64,000 bases of DNA from Mediterranea sp. (in: CFB group bacteria) (GTDB taxonomy: Bacteria > Bacteroidota > Bacteroidia > Bacteroidales > Bacteroidaceae). Position 1 is the stretch's first letter, and the number at the start of each line of letters is the position of its first letter. The stretch is from the NCBI GenBank assembly GCA_031287715.1, contig JAITSN010000020.1:1-64000 (forward strand), given 5' to 3'. The notes beneath the pieces were generated by a model. It had not been told where the DNA came from, ran no database searches, and was given only the letters and a program-made list of their open reading frames with translations. Made by a program: the position numbers and the translations under genes. Shown here piece by piece: positions 26,082 to 33,687 of the stretch.

Positions 26082-26345
26082 TTATGGTTTTATTTTAGTT
26101 TTGTAAATGTCGAATCGTTGATTGATTATCCGCACAAAGGTATAGGTTTCTCTTCCACGGAAGTATCCGTACTTGCAGGCCGGATCATTGAAATATTCTT
26201 CGGGATTGTGTTCCATACCCGGAGGTACTCCCATCGCTTTAGCTGTGTTCGGCATCAGTTGCATAAGTCCTTGTGCGCCGGCCCATGTTTGGTTCTGCTT
26301 ATGCCAGATGTTTACAGTTTTTTCATGTGGCTGACGGTTAGGTTG
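26082..26345 (-). pseudogene. Lytic transglycosylase (SLT domain) fragment
   Basis: The minus strand reads VNIWHKQNQTWAGAQGLMQL then MPNTAKAMGVPPGMEHNPEE and YFNDPACKYGYFRGRET before a stop. WAGAQGLMQLMPNTAKAMG is the signature of MltF/SLT-type murein transglycosylases. The catalytic Glu region that should precede it (ESRF) is missing, and an in-frame stop lies just upstream, so only a core piece remains. The track starts at an internal ATG. It marks the right edge of the AT-rich island. Confidence 0.8.
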
Positions 26346-26485
26346 CTAAGGATGTTTTTTTAACCGCGTTAGGCCACAAACAACGCCCAAATACAACCGG
26401 TAACGGCAGCGGCAAATGCGGATTGTTTTAGCATGAGCCTGTATGTGCTTATTTTTGTTATTCTGCATATTTAAAGCAAAAGGAG

Positions 26486-26493
26486 TATTTTTG
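26486..26493 (+). promoter_or_regulatory. Possible -7 element of dsbD
   Basis: TATTTTTG, about 42 nt before the ATG at 26535. The nearest TTTG upstream (26454) is 28 nt away, too far for the consensus. Confidence 0.4.
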
Positions 26494-26534
26494 CACCTCA
26501 CAAAATATATGGAAATAATTAAAGTTATAAATTT

Positions 26535-28535
26535 ATGATTAAGCATATTCTGTTTTCTATGATTATGAGAAAGATGGTTTTTCTGTTTTCCCTGCTGTTT
26601 TGTTTTCTTGCGGCAGTGAACGCGCAGATATATGATCCTGTGAATTTTAAAACGGTTTTGACTCCGGTTTCGGATACGGAGGCGGAAATCATATTTACTG
26701 CTGCGATTGAGCCTGGGTGGCATGTTTATTCTACCGATTTGGATGACGGGCCTGTTTCGGCGACATTTCATATCGAAAAGACGGATGGCGTGGAGCCGGT
26801 TGGCAAGCTAACGCCCCGCGGTAAGGAGGTTAAGAAGTTTGACGAGATCTTCCGGATGGATGTGCGTTATTTTGAAACGAAGGGCGAGTTTGTGCAGAAG
26901 GTGAAGTTCACCGGCCCCGAATATGCCATTGCGGGATATTTGGAATACGGCGCGTGCTCTGACGAAACCTGCTTGCCTCCGACTCATGTTCCTTTTCAAT
27001 TTTCGGGACGGGCGTCGAAGGCCGCGCTGCCGGCAACAGAAGCTGAAACAGCTGAAGTAAAGGATGGCGGCGGGGAAGCAGTTGCGGACGATGCCGTTTG
27101 GACGAGCGATTTGTGGTCGCCCGTAACCGATGAGTTGCAGACATTCGGCCAGATGGCTTCGCAGAGAGACAGGTCGTGGCTCTATGTTTTTCTTGCGGGG
27201 TTTGCCGGAGGCTTGCTGGCTTTGTTTACGCCTTGTGTATGGCCGGTTATCCCTATGACCGTCAGTTTTTTCCTCAAACGCACAAAAGATAAAGCAAAAG
27301 GCATCCGGGATGCGGTGACCTACGGCGTATCGATCATTGTGATCTATGTCGCATTGGGCGTTGTGATTACGCTGGCCTTTGGGCCGAATGCGTTAAATGC
27401 GCTTTCTACGAATGCGGTATTCAACGTTTTGTTCTTCCTGATGCTGGTTGTTTTTGCCGCATCTTTCTTTGGGGCGTTCGACATCACCCTGCCGTCCGGC
27501 TGGAGCACTTCCGTTGACAGCAAGGCCGGGCAAACCCGCGGGCTGATCAGTATTTTCCTGATGGCGTTTACGCTGGCGCTGGTTTCTTTTTCCTGCACGG
27601 GGCCGATTATCGGTTTTGTACTTGTTGAGGTCGCCACAACGGGCAATCTTGTCGGTCCGGTTATTTGCATGTTCAGCTTTGCCCTTGCGTTGGCGCTGCC
27701 GTTTACCCTGTTTGCACTCTTCCCGTCGTGGCTGAAATCCATGCCCAAGTCCGGCGGTTGGATGAATGTCATCAAGGTGACGTTGGGTTTCCTTGAGCTG
27801 GCTTTCGCTTTGAAATTCCTTTCCATTGCCGATCTTGCTTACGGATGGGGTATTCTTGACAGGGAAACGTTTCTGGCATTGTGGATTGTGATTTTCGGTT
27901 TACTTGGCGCGTATCTGCTCGGAAAGATCAAGTTTCCGCACGACGACGACGGCACCAAGGTGAGCGTTCCGCGCTTCTTCATGGCCTTGGCGTCGCTGGC
28001 TTTCGCCGTATACATGGTTCCAGGCTTGTGGGGGGCGCCGCTAAAAGCCGTGAGCGCATTTGCCCCTCATATGAATACGCAGGATTTCAATCTGTACACC
28101 AAAGAGGTGCACGCCCGCTTTGACGATTACGACGCGGGAATGGAATACGCCCGCAAGAATGGGAAACCGGTTATGCTCGACTTTACAGGAAACGGCTGTG
28201 CGAACTGCCGTAAAATGGAATTGGCCGTGTGGACAGACCCGCGAGTGAGCGAAATCATCAACAACGATTATGTATTGATCACCCTGTATGTGGATAACAA
28301 GCAGTCTTTGCCCGAACAAATCCGGGTAACCGAGAACGGTAAAGAACGCGTATTGCGCACGTTGGGCGACAAGTGGAGTTACCTGCAACGTATAAAATTC
28401 GGAGCCAACGCACAGCCTTTTTATGTATTGGTGGACAACGGCGGCAAGCCGCTGAACAAATCCTATGCGTACGACGAGAATGTCGACCGGTATGTGGACT
28501 TTCTTCAAACCGGTTTGAAAAAATACAGACGGTGA
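26535..28535 (+). CDS. dsbD: Protein-disulfide reductase DsbD family (thiol:disulfide interchange)
   Basis: 666 aa inner-membrane protein that carries reducing power from cytoplasmic thioredoxin to periplasmic proteins. Layout: signal peptide (ending AAVNAQ), a periplasmic N-terminal domain with the Cys pair CSDETC (about 136-141), about eight membrane segments with conserved LFTPCVWPVIPMTVSFFLKR and SCTGPIIG cysteines, and a C-terminal thioredoxin domain with CANC in DFTGNGCANCRKME. A second ATG at 26568 (MRKMVFLF) is an alternative start. The divergent copper locus downstream makes a role in cysteine reduction for metal proteins plausible. Confidence 0.93.
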   Translation: MIKHILFSMIMRKMVFLFSLLFCFLAAVNAQIYDPVNFKTVLTPVSDTEAEIIFTAAIEPGWHVYSTDLDDGPVSATFHIEKTDGVEPVGKLTPRGKEVKKFDEIFRMDVRYFETKGEFVQKVKFTGPEYAIAGYLEYGACSDETCLPPTHVPFQFSGRASKAALPATEAETAEVKDGGGEAVADDAVWTSDLWSPVTDELQTFGQMASQRDRSWLYVFLAGFAGGLLALFTPCVWPVIPMTVSFFLKRTKDKAKGIRDAVTYGVSIIVIYVALGVVITLAFGPNALNALSTNAVFNVLFFLMLVVFAASFFGAFDITLPSGWSTSVDSKAGQTRGLISIFLMAFTLALVSFSCTGPIIGFVLVEVATTGNLVGPVICMFSFALALALPFTLFALFPSWLKSMPKSGGWMNVIKVTLGFLELAFALKFLSIADLAYGWGILDRETFLALWIVIFGLLGAYLLGKIKFPHDDDGTKVSVPRFFMALASLAFAVYMVPGLWGAPLKAVSAFAPHMNTQDFNLYTKEVHARFDDYDAGMEYARKNGKPVMLDFTGNGCANCRKMELAVWTDPRVSEIINNDYVLITLYVDNKQSLPEQIRVTENGKERVLRTLGDKWSYLQRIKFGANAQPFYVLVDNGGKPLNKSYAYDENVDRYVDFLQTGLKKYRR

Positions 28536-28544
28536 TATAAGTTT

Positions 28545-28615
28545 TTGAGTCTATAAGTTTTTAAGTTTTTAAGTCTAAGGCAGCCTCAAAGCCTTAAAAA
28601 CTTATAGACTTAAAA
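28545..28615 (+). terminator. Long hairpin, probable terminator of dsbD
   Basis: GTCTATAAGTTTTTAAG (28549-) pairs with CTTAAAAACTTATAGAC (28593-28609), with a smaller AAGGC...GCCTT hairpin inside. It begins about 10 nt past the dsbD stop. The T-run after the stem is weak, so it may act mainly as an RNA-end stabiliser. Confidence 0.6.
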
Positions 28616-28727
28616 TTTGGGCGTTGCCTTCGGCCCAGGCCATCCGCTGCAAGTCCTCGCTTCGCTGCCGCTCGCTCCGGGCTTTCCGCTCCTGTCCTTT
28701 CCGCGGCTGCGCCTTCACATTTACCCT
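28616..28727 (+). repeat. Dispersed GC-rich module, copy R3 (divergent)
   Basis: TTTGGGCGTT, CATCCGCTGCAAGTCCTCGC, GGGCTTTCCGCTCCTG and CGCGGCTGCGCCTTC align with R1 and R2. The central CACTTCGTTTCG stretch is lost and the CCCC/GGGG hairpin is altered to GCCTTCGGC. Array A3 begins directly after, in the same relative order as R2-A2. Confidence 0.85.
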
Positions 28728-28820
28728 TTTCTACTCCTCGAAAACACCATTTTTCATGAAAACGAGGCTTTCTATTCCTCGAAAACGCCATTTTTCATAA
28801 AGACGGAGCTTTCTACTCCT
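28728..28820. repeat. Tandem array A3, 41-nt unit, about 2.3 copies
   Basis: CTACTCCTCGAAAAC recurs at 28731, 28772 (CTATTCCTCG) and 28813 (CTACTCCTCA), an exact 41-nt period. CGAGG and CCTCG form a small hairpin. The third copy is the end of the HMA gene: its stop codon lies inside the unit. CCATTTTTCAT is shared with array A1. Confidence 0.88.
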
Positions 28821-29184
28821 CAAAAGCGCTGTCCATAGCGCCTGGAATGTAAAAACGCCCGCCAGGCCGAGCAACCATGATCTCGGCGGTGAATCCCAGC
28901 TTTTCGATAGCTTTTTCGAGTATTTCCGGATTGGTTTTCCGGGGATCGAAAAGGATGGTCACCGTTTTCTTGTTCAAGTCGATCCGGAGGTCTTTCACGC
29001 CCTTTTCCCACGAGATGTTCTTTTCTATCTTCCTTTTGCAGTTGTCGCAGGTCATGTTTGCCCGGAAAACGACTTCGGTGGTCTTTGGGTCTTTCTTTTC
29101 GCCGCCGGCGTCTTTTGCCAGCAGGGCGGATGTTCCGGACAGGGCCAGCAATGCGATGGCAATAAATGTGATGTTGCGGTTCAT
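28813..29184 (-). CDS. Periplasmic heavy-metal-associated (HMA) domain protein, probable copper chaperone
   Basis: 123 aa. Signal peptide MNRNITFIAIALLALSGTSA, then an HMA fold with the metal site MTCDNC (44-49) and the helix-strand pattern through VTILFDPRKTNPEILEKAIE. The track ORF begins at 29901, but that extension only shadows the TonB receptor gene; the ATG at 29184 gives the signal peptide and lies 2 nt after the receptor stop. Such proteins bind Cu(I) in the periplasm or on the way to it. A fragment of this gene is found at 11754-11817. Confidence 0.92.
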   Translation of the reverse strand: MNRNITFIAIALLALSGTSALLAKDAGGEKKDPKTTEVVFRANMTCDNCKRKIEKNISWEKGVKDLRIDLNKKTVTILFDPRKTNPEILEKAIEKLGFTAEIMVARPGGRFYIPGAMDSAFEE

Positions 29185-29186
29185 GA

Positions 29187-31190
29187 TCAAATTTCTATTT
29201 CTAAGTTTATAAAAAGGTTGCGTCCTTTGCGGGGAATATTTTTCCAGTCGGCGTAGGTGGAATAGCAGGCGTCGAACAGGTTTTCCACGCCCGATTTCAG
29301 TCTGAAAACCGTTTTCTTCATTCTGAACGAATAGCCTGCCGAGAGGTTGGTTATCGTGTAGGCCTTTGTTTCGTCTTCGCCGTATTCGGGACTGAAGTCG
29401 GTTTGCCGCGCTGCGCCGGCCATGCTTGCTTCGGCAACAAACCGGCCTTTGCCGAAGCGCAGTGACGCGTCGTAGCCGAACGGCGCGATGAGCGGAAGGT
29501 TGCCGGCTCCGGCGCGCCCGCGGGCGTAAACGGCCTTTGCGTCGAGCGTAAAGAAGCCTCCGAAGCGGTATTTTACCAGCAGGCTTGTGTTTAGCAGTGA
29601 GGCGCGGCGAAGGTTGCGGTATACCTTCACGCCTCTTGCGCCGGCGGTCATGCGGTGCAGTTCGGCGCCCGGCGTGCCGGCGATGTAGTTGGCGAACCGG
29701 AAGTGCGAGGCTTCGGCTGTTGCTTCGACGGCGCGGCCGGAATAGGTGAGCGTGGCCGATGTTTCGAGAGATGATTCGTTTTTCAGGTGGGGGTTGCCCA
29801 GGTAGTCGAAGGCGTCGAAGGTGTTGAAGAGGAAAAACCCGTAGGCTTCCGATACCGTTGGCGTGCGGCTGCCGTAGCCAGCGGCGAGGTTGGCCTCCCA
29901 TGCGGCGCCGACGCGAAACCGGTAGCAGGCGGCGATCTTGCCTTCGAGGCGGTTGGTGAACCGTTTGGCACGGGGATGATAACCTTGCAGCGACCGGTAG
30001 CCGAAGTCGCTATGCACGCCGGTGCGCAGCAGCGACAGTTTTCCCGACACGCGCAGCGTTTGGCGGCTTCCGATGCGCCATTCGTCTACGCCGGAAAGCC
30101 CGCTGCCCAGCGTGCGGACGTCGCCCCAGGTGAGCATGAACATCGGCGCTTCGGCGGGGTTGGCGGGATACATCGTCATTTCGGCATACGACCGGTTGCA
30201 GTAGCCGTCCCAATTGAGCGAGTAGCGGTGTTTGCCGGCTGTCCCGATCAGGGTGGAATAGAAGCCTCCGGTTTGGCTTTTGCCGGGCATGTCCATGTGC
30301 ATGGCGATTTCTTCGGGCGGGCGCTTCGTGTCGTCCATGATATGGACGATGTTGTTGTAGTATATCTTTGTTTCCCACTTTTGGGGGAGCGGCAGGCTCC
30401 CGCTGCCAAACAGCCGCGTGTAGGCGAGCGACGCGATAAGCCCTTCTGCCGTTGCCACATCCATCGCCAGCGAAGGATAGCCCACGTTGCCGGCGCGGTC
30501 GAAGATGACGGATCCTTCAAGCTCGTGACCCGGCTTGACGACGCCGCCCAGGTTGGCGAAGATGTTGTTCTTTGTGAACTGCGAGAAACGCACCGCCGCA
30601 CCGCCGCCGGCAGCGTAGTTGCCGCCCTGCCGGTGGAAGTAGCCGGTGTTGATGTAAAAGCGGTCGCCGGCATAGGCCGCCTCGGCGCCGCCGGTCCGGA
30701 GGTTGCCGTTGCTTTCATAACCGGAGTGGATGTTTGCCGAAAAGCCGTCGTTGCAGAATCCGCTTTTGTTGAGCTTCAGGTCGAGGCTGCCGCCGATGGC
30801 GCCGGTGGCGTTCGGGTTGGCGTCGAAGCCTTTGCCGATGCTGATCTTGCTCAGGTTGATGGTTTCGACGTAGGATGTTACAGGGTCCATGCGGTCGGTA
30901 CAGGCGTGGAAGATTTTCATCCCGTCGATGGTGACGGATATGCGTCCGTCCGTCATATTGTTGATCGACGGTTCCCAGGCATACGCGCCGCGCCTTATCA
31001 TGCCGGCTTTTCCCGACGATTGCAGGTATTCTTCCACCGATGCGCCGGGCTTTGCCTGCCGCCGGCGATCGATGCCCTGCTTTGCCGAAATGACGATCTC
31101 GTCCAGCCCGATCGTTATCGTATCTTGGGCGTGGAGCGGGAGCATCTTGCCGAGCAACAGCATAAACAGGATGCCGTTCAGTCGTTTCAT
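29187..31190 (-). CDS. TonB-dependent outer-membrane receptor, OprC/NosA-like copper type
   Basis: 667 aa: signal peptide ending LHAQ, a plug domain and a beta-barrel ending in an aromatic-rich strand (RNLFINLEIEI). The plug has ACTDRMDPVTSYVE near residue 96, matching the Cys/Met-bearing loop that I recall from copper receptors OprC and NosA. No N-terminal carboxypeptidase-like domain of the SusC type is present. The HMA gene follows 2 nt downstream and a Met-rich lipoprotein lies 55 nt upstream, which supports copper handling. Metal choice is inferred. Confidence 0.88.
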   Translation of the reverse strand: MKRLNGILFMLLLGKMLPLHAQDTITIGLDEIVISAKQGIDRRRQAKPGASVEEYLQSSGKAGMIRRGAYAWEPSINNMTDGRISVTIDGMKIFHACTDRMDPVTSYVETINLSKISIGKGFDANPNATGAIGGSLDLKLNKSGFCNDGFSANIHSGYESNGNLRTGGAEAAYAGDRFYINTGYFHRQGGNYAAGGGAAVRFSQFTKNNIFANLGGVVKPGHELEGSVIFDRAGNVGYPSLAMDVATAEGLIASLAYTRLFGSGSLPLPQKWETKIYYNNIVHIMDDTKRPPEEIAMHMDMPGKSQTGGFYSTLIGTAGKHRYSLNWDGYCNRSYAEMTMYPANPAEAPMFMLTWGDVRTLGSGLSGVDEWRIGSRQTLRVSGKLSLLRTGVHSDFGYRSLQGYHPRAKRFTNRLEGKIAACYRFRVGAAWEANLAAGYGSRTPTVSEAYGFFLFNTFDAFDYLGNPHLKNESSLETSATLTYSGRAVEATAEASHFRFANYIAGTPGAELHRMTAGARGVKVYRNLRRASLLNTSLLVKYRFGGFFTLDAKAVYARGRAGAGNLPLIAPFGYDASLRFGKGRFVAEASMAGAARQTDFSPEYGEDETKAYTITNLSAGYSFRMKKTVFRLKSGVENLFDACYSTYADWKNIPRKGRNLFINLEIEI

Positions 31191-31245
31191 GTTCTTTTCT
31201 GTTTAAAGAAGCGGGCTTTCCGTCCGGAAAGCCCGCCCGCCGGAG

Positions 31246-32130
31246 TTAAAATTCAACTTCAAAAAACAGGCTGCTGGCCTCTATGTCGTCGGTAACGGCG
31301 TTCCCGTAAAGCGTTTCGCCCGGGCTGTTCTGCAAGATCAGGTTCAGTTTCCAGTAGCCGGTCATGCTGAAATTGACGCGGCCCCGGTAAACCCGTCCGG
31401 CACTGTCCCAGCTCAGGTCTTCGTTGTTTGGCGACGAATGGTTTTCCATAGACGGCATACGGGGGTCGAGTTTCAGCTTGAAACCGGCCACTTCCGGATA
31501 GGTATTTGCATCTTCGCGCCCGTGGACGTAAACCGTTATTTCGTTGCTCCCAACCGCCGGATGTTGCGGTTCAACCAAGCTGATCACGTAGCGTTTCCCG
31601 CTGCCGTCGGCGGCGACAACCGTTTGGATCACTTTGCGGGGCGTATTGCCGTCGAGGCGGAACGCGTTCTTCACATCAATCACCACATCGTCAAAACTGC
31701 CGGCCGCACTGCCGGTGGTGTAGCTAAGATCGTAATACCACGTGCCGTCGCCCTGTCCGCTGTACATCAAGAAGCTGTAGTACGCTTCGTAGAGGGGTTT
31801 TCCGGCCACTTTTGTGATTTCCGAGCGTGGCGTCGAGTGCCTCATGCCCATGCCCATATCCATTTCGGGAAACGCCGTCAGTCCGGCATCCTCAACAAAG
31901 TCGCCGTTCTTGTTTTGCACCGTGAAATAGACTTTGGTATAGCCCAGCCGCCATTGGCCGGCTTCGTTCCACGCCGTAACGGTGTAATTGGCGTCTGTAA
32001 ACTCTTGAATCTTCGTCAAACCGGCAACCGGACTGGCCGCCGGGGTTTCATCCTTCCCGCAGGAAACAAGCAGGAAGGACAGGAATAAAACCGCGCTGAT
32101 AAACAGCTTGTATATGTATATTTGTTTCAT
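31246..32130 (-). CDS. Metal-locus lipoprotein with Met-rich segment
   Basis: 294 aa. Lipobox LLVSC near residue 24. The mature part looks like two beta domains; the first has FPEMDMGMGMRHSTPRSE, a Met/His cluster suited to Cu(I), and the second has a similar segment KLDPRMPSMENHSSPNNEDL. The paired pattern resembles YtkA/FixH-like domains that occur in copper loci. It precedes the OprC-like receptor by 55 nt on the same strand, so it may be its outer-membrane-bound partner. No catalytic motif is seen. Confidence 0.78.
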   Translation of the reverse strand: MKQIYIYKLFISAVLFLSFLLVSCGKDETPAASPVAGLTKIQEFTDANYTVTAWNEAGQWRLGYTKVYFTVQNKNGDFVEDAGLTAFPEMDMGMGMRHSTPRSEITKVAGKPLYEAYYSFLMYSGQGDGTWYYDLSYTTGSAAGSFDDVVIDVKNAFRLDGNTPRKVIQTVVAADGSGKRYVISLVEPQHPAVGSNEITVYVHGREDANTYPEVAGFKLKLDPRMPSMENHSSPNNEDLSWDSAGRVYRGRVNFSMTGYWKLNLILQNSPGETLYGNAVTDDIEASSLFFEVEF

Positions 32131-32204
32131 GTTTTTTTAGTTTTAAAAGCAGCCTCACCCCGCGCCCTCTCCCAAAAAGAGAGGGAAAAGGATGGTGTCG
32201 CTCG

Positions 32205-32615
32205 TTTTTGATTACAATGCGCCTGCGCAGAAGCTCCAAATTTCTTTTTTGATTACAATGCGCCTGCGCAGAAGCTCCAAATTTCTTTTTTGATTACACT
32301 GCGCCAGCGCAGAGGCTCCAAATTTCTTTTTTGATTACACTGCGCCAGCGCAGAGGCTCCAAATTTCTTTTTTGATTACACTGCGCCTGCGCAGAGGCTT
32401 CAAATTTCTTTTTTGATTACAATGCGCCTGCGCAGAGGCTCCAAATTTCTTTTTTGATTACAATGCGCCTGCGCAGAGGCTCCAAATTTCTTTTTTGATT
32501 ACAATGCGCCTGCGCAGAGGCTTCAAATTTCTTTTTTGATTACAATGCGCCTGCGCAGAAAGCTCCAAATTTCTTTTTTGAATCCACTGCGCCTGCGCAG
32601 AGGCTTCAAAATTTC
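32205..32615. repeat. Tandem array A4, 41-nt unit, 10 copies
   Basis: Ten copies of TTTTTTGATTACAATGCGCC-TGCGCAGAAGCTCCAAATTTC with a 41-nt period (GCCTGCGCAG at 32221, 32262, 32303 as GCCAGCGCAG, and so on). TGCGC and GCGCA form a compact hairpin; the two middle bases vary (CT or CA). It fills almost the whole gap between two genes of the copper locus. Confidence 0.95.
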
Positions 32616-32616
32616 T

Positions 32617-33003
32617 TTAGTTGGATTGCGGGGGTGGGGCAGGGGGCCTTGAAATGAAATCCGGAAGGCGGAAGACCACCGGCCGGAATGATTTTATTGT
32701 TTTTACGGGGATGCGTTGTGGCAGTGCGTACAGGTGTGCGTCGTTGAGGTAATCCGATGGCTCGTACGTGGCGGTTTGCGCTTTTTCCGCCGGGTTTCCG
32801 TCTGTTTCGTTTATCCGTTCGATTTGTTTTTTGAGGTGGCACCGCCCTTGGCAGCTGTTGTTTACCTCGTTTCTTTTTACGCACAGGTTTTCGGCGATGT
32901 AGCGGCCAAACAGCGCATATCCGAGATGCGGCAGTTGGTAGCGGCCGATGTTCAGTGTCATTGCCGCCAGCAGCAGGATCGTGTGGAAGGTTGCGTATTT
33001 CAT
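32617..33003 (-). CDS. Small copper-locus protein with CxGxC motif
   Basis: 128 aa. A hydrophobic N-terminal segment, then RYIAENLCVKRNEVNNSCQG followed by RCHLKKQI (about 34-61). The spacing C-x9-CQGRCHL is shared, from memory, by small Bacteroidota proteins encoded near TonB copper receptors. The His in HLKK and three Cys could bind metal. The C-terminal half is polar, with a Pro-rich end. It lies 12 nt after the preceding lipoprotein gene, so they are co-transcribed. Confidence 0.7.
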   Translation of the reverse strand: MKYATFHTILLLAAMTLNIGRYQLPHLGYALFGRYIAENLCVKRNEVNNSCQGRCHLKKQIERINETDGNPAEKAQTATYEPSDYLNDAHLYALPQRIPVKTIKSFRPVVFRLPDFISRPPAPPPQSN

Positions 33004-33015
33004 TGCGTGGCCGGG

Positions 33016-33660
33016 CTAATGAACGACGTCGCCGATGATCCGTATTTCCCGGCTCACATTGTCGGCGGGGTTGTATTCGGCATTGCCTCCCTGCGAGGCG
33101 GTGAACGTCAGGGTGGTGACGTACGTGTTTTGGAAGTCGCAGCCGCCTTCGCCCGCGTGGTAAACGTAGAAGAGGGTTGCGTTCAGGAAGCGGCCGGCAC
33201 TCGCTCCGCTCACGGTGTATGCTACGGGTAGTCCCGACGAGGCTGTCGCGTTCAGTTCGAGCAGTTGGTAGTCTCTCGATACTTGCCATTGGGCGGGCGG
33301 TTGGAACGTGATGGTTTGCGTTTGCTTGTTCGGGTCCAGGTCGCGGATATGCAGGCTCCGGGAAACGCTTGGCGCCTCGTTATAGGTTTCGTTTCCCGGT
33401 TGTGCCGCATAGATGAGCACGCGTCCCGGCGCGTGGAATATGGCTTTGCCGTCTTCAACGGTCGCGATGCCGCCGTCGGCGCTCGCAAATGTAACGGGCA
33501 GGCCCGACGAGGCGGCGGCGTTCAGTTGCACCGCGCCGTCCCTCAGCATCTGCGGGGGTATTTCTTCAAAATTGATCCGTTGCTCTTGCTTCACATCGCT
33601 CTGGCAGGCTTCTGCCAGGGCCACCAGCAGGGCTATCGTTATGCTGTTCCGGGTTTTCAT
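33016..33660 (-). CDS. Secreted Ig-like two-repeat protein, probable lipoprotein
   Basis: 214 aa. N-terminal hydrophobic stretch followed by a possible lipobox (ALAEAC, not a perfect match). Two related repeats follow: INFEEIPPQMLRDGAVQLNA with ASSGLPVTFASADGG, and ITFQPPAQWQVSRDYQLLEL with ATASSGLPVAYTVSG. These resemble the Ig-like beta domains found in Bacteroidota surface proteins. It lies between the TonB receptor gene (27 nt upstream) and the small CxGxC gene. Role in the metal locus is unknown. Confidence 0.7.
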   Translation of the reverse strand: MKTRNSITIALLVALAEACQSDVKQEQRINFEEIPPQMLRDGAVQLNAAASSGLPVTFASADGGIATVEDGKAIFHAPGRVLIYAAQPGNETYNEAPSVSRSLHIRDLDPNKQTQTITFQPPAQWQVSRDYQLLELNATASSGLPVAYTVSGASAGRFLNATLFYVYHAGEGGCDFQNTYVTTLTFTASQGGNAEYNPADNVSREIRIIGDVVH

Positions 33661-33687
33661 ATCCTACTTCTGTCTGTTTCTGTTTGG

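Noticed and set aside
26010-26363. 117-aa plus-strand ORF
   Set aside because: It covers the reverse of the lytic transglycosylase fragment; no domain is seen.
28813-29901. 362-aa form of the HMA protein
   Set aside because: The first 239 residues are an Arg/His-rich shadow of the TonB receptor gene; the real start has a signal peptide at 29184.
29787-31295. 502-aa plus-strand ORF
   Set aside because: Shadow of the GC-rich TonB receptor gene on the other strand; no family features.
32205-32615. Integron attC-like cassette array
   Set aside because: Units are only 41 nt with no cassettes between them and no integrase gene is present.
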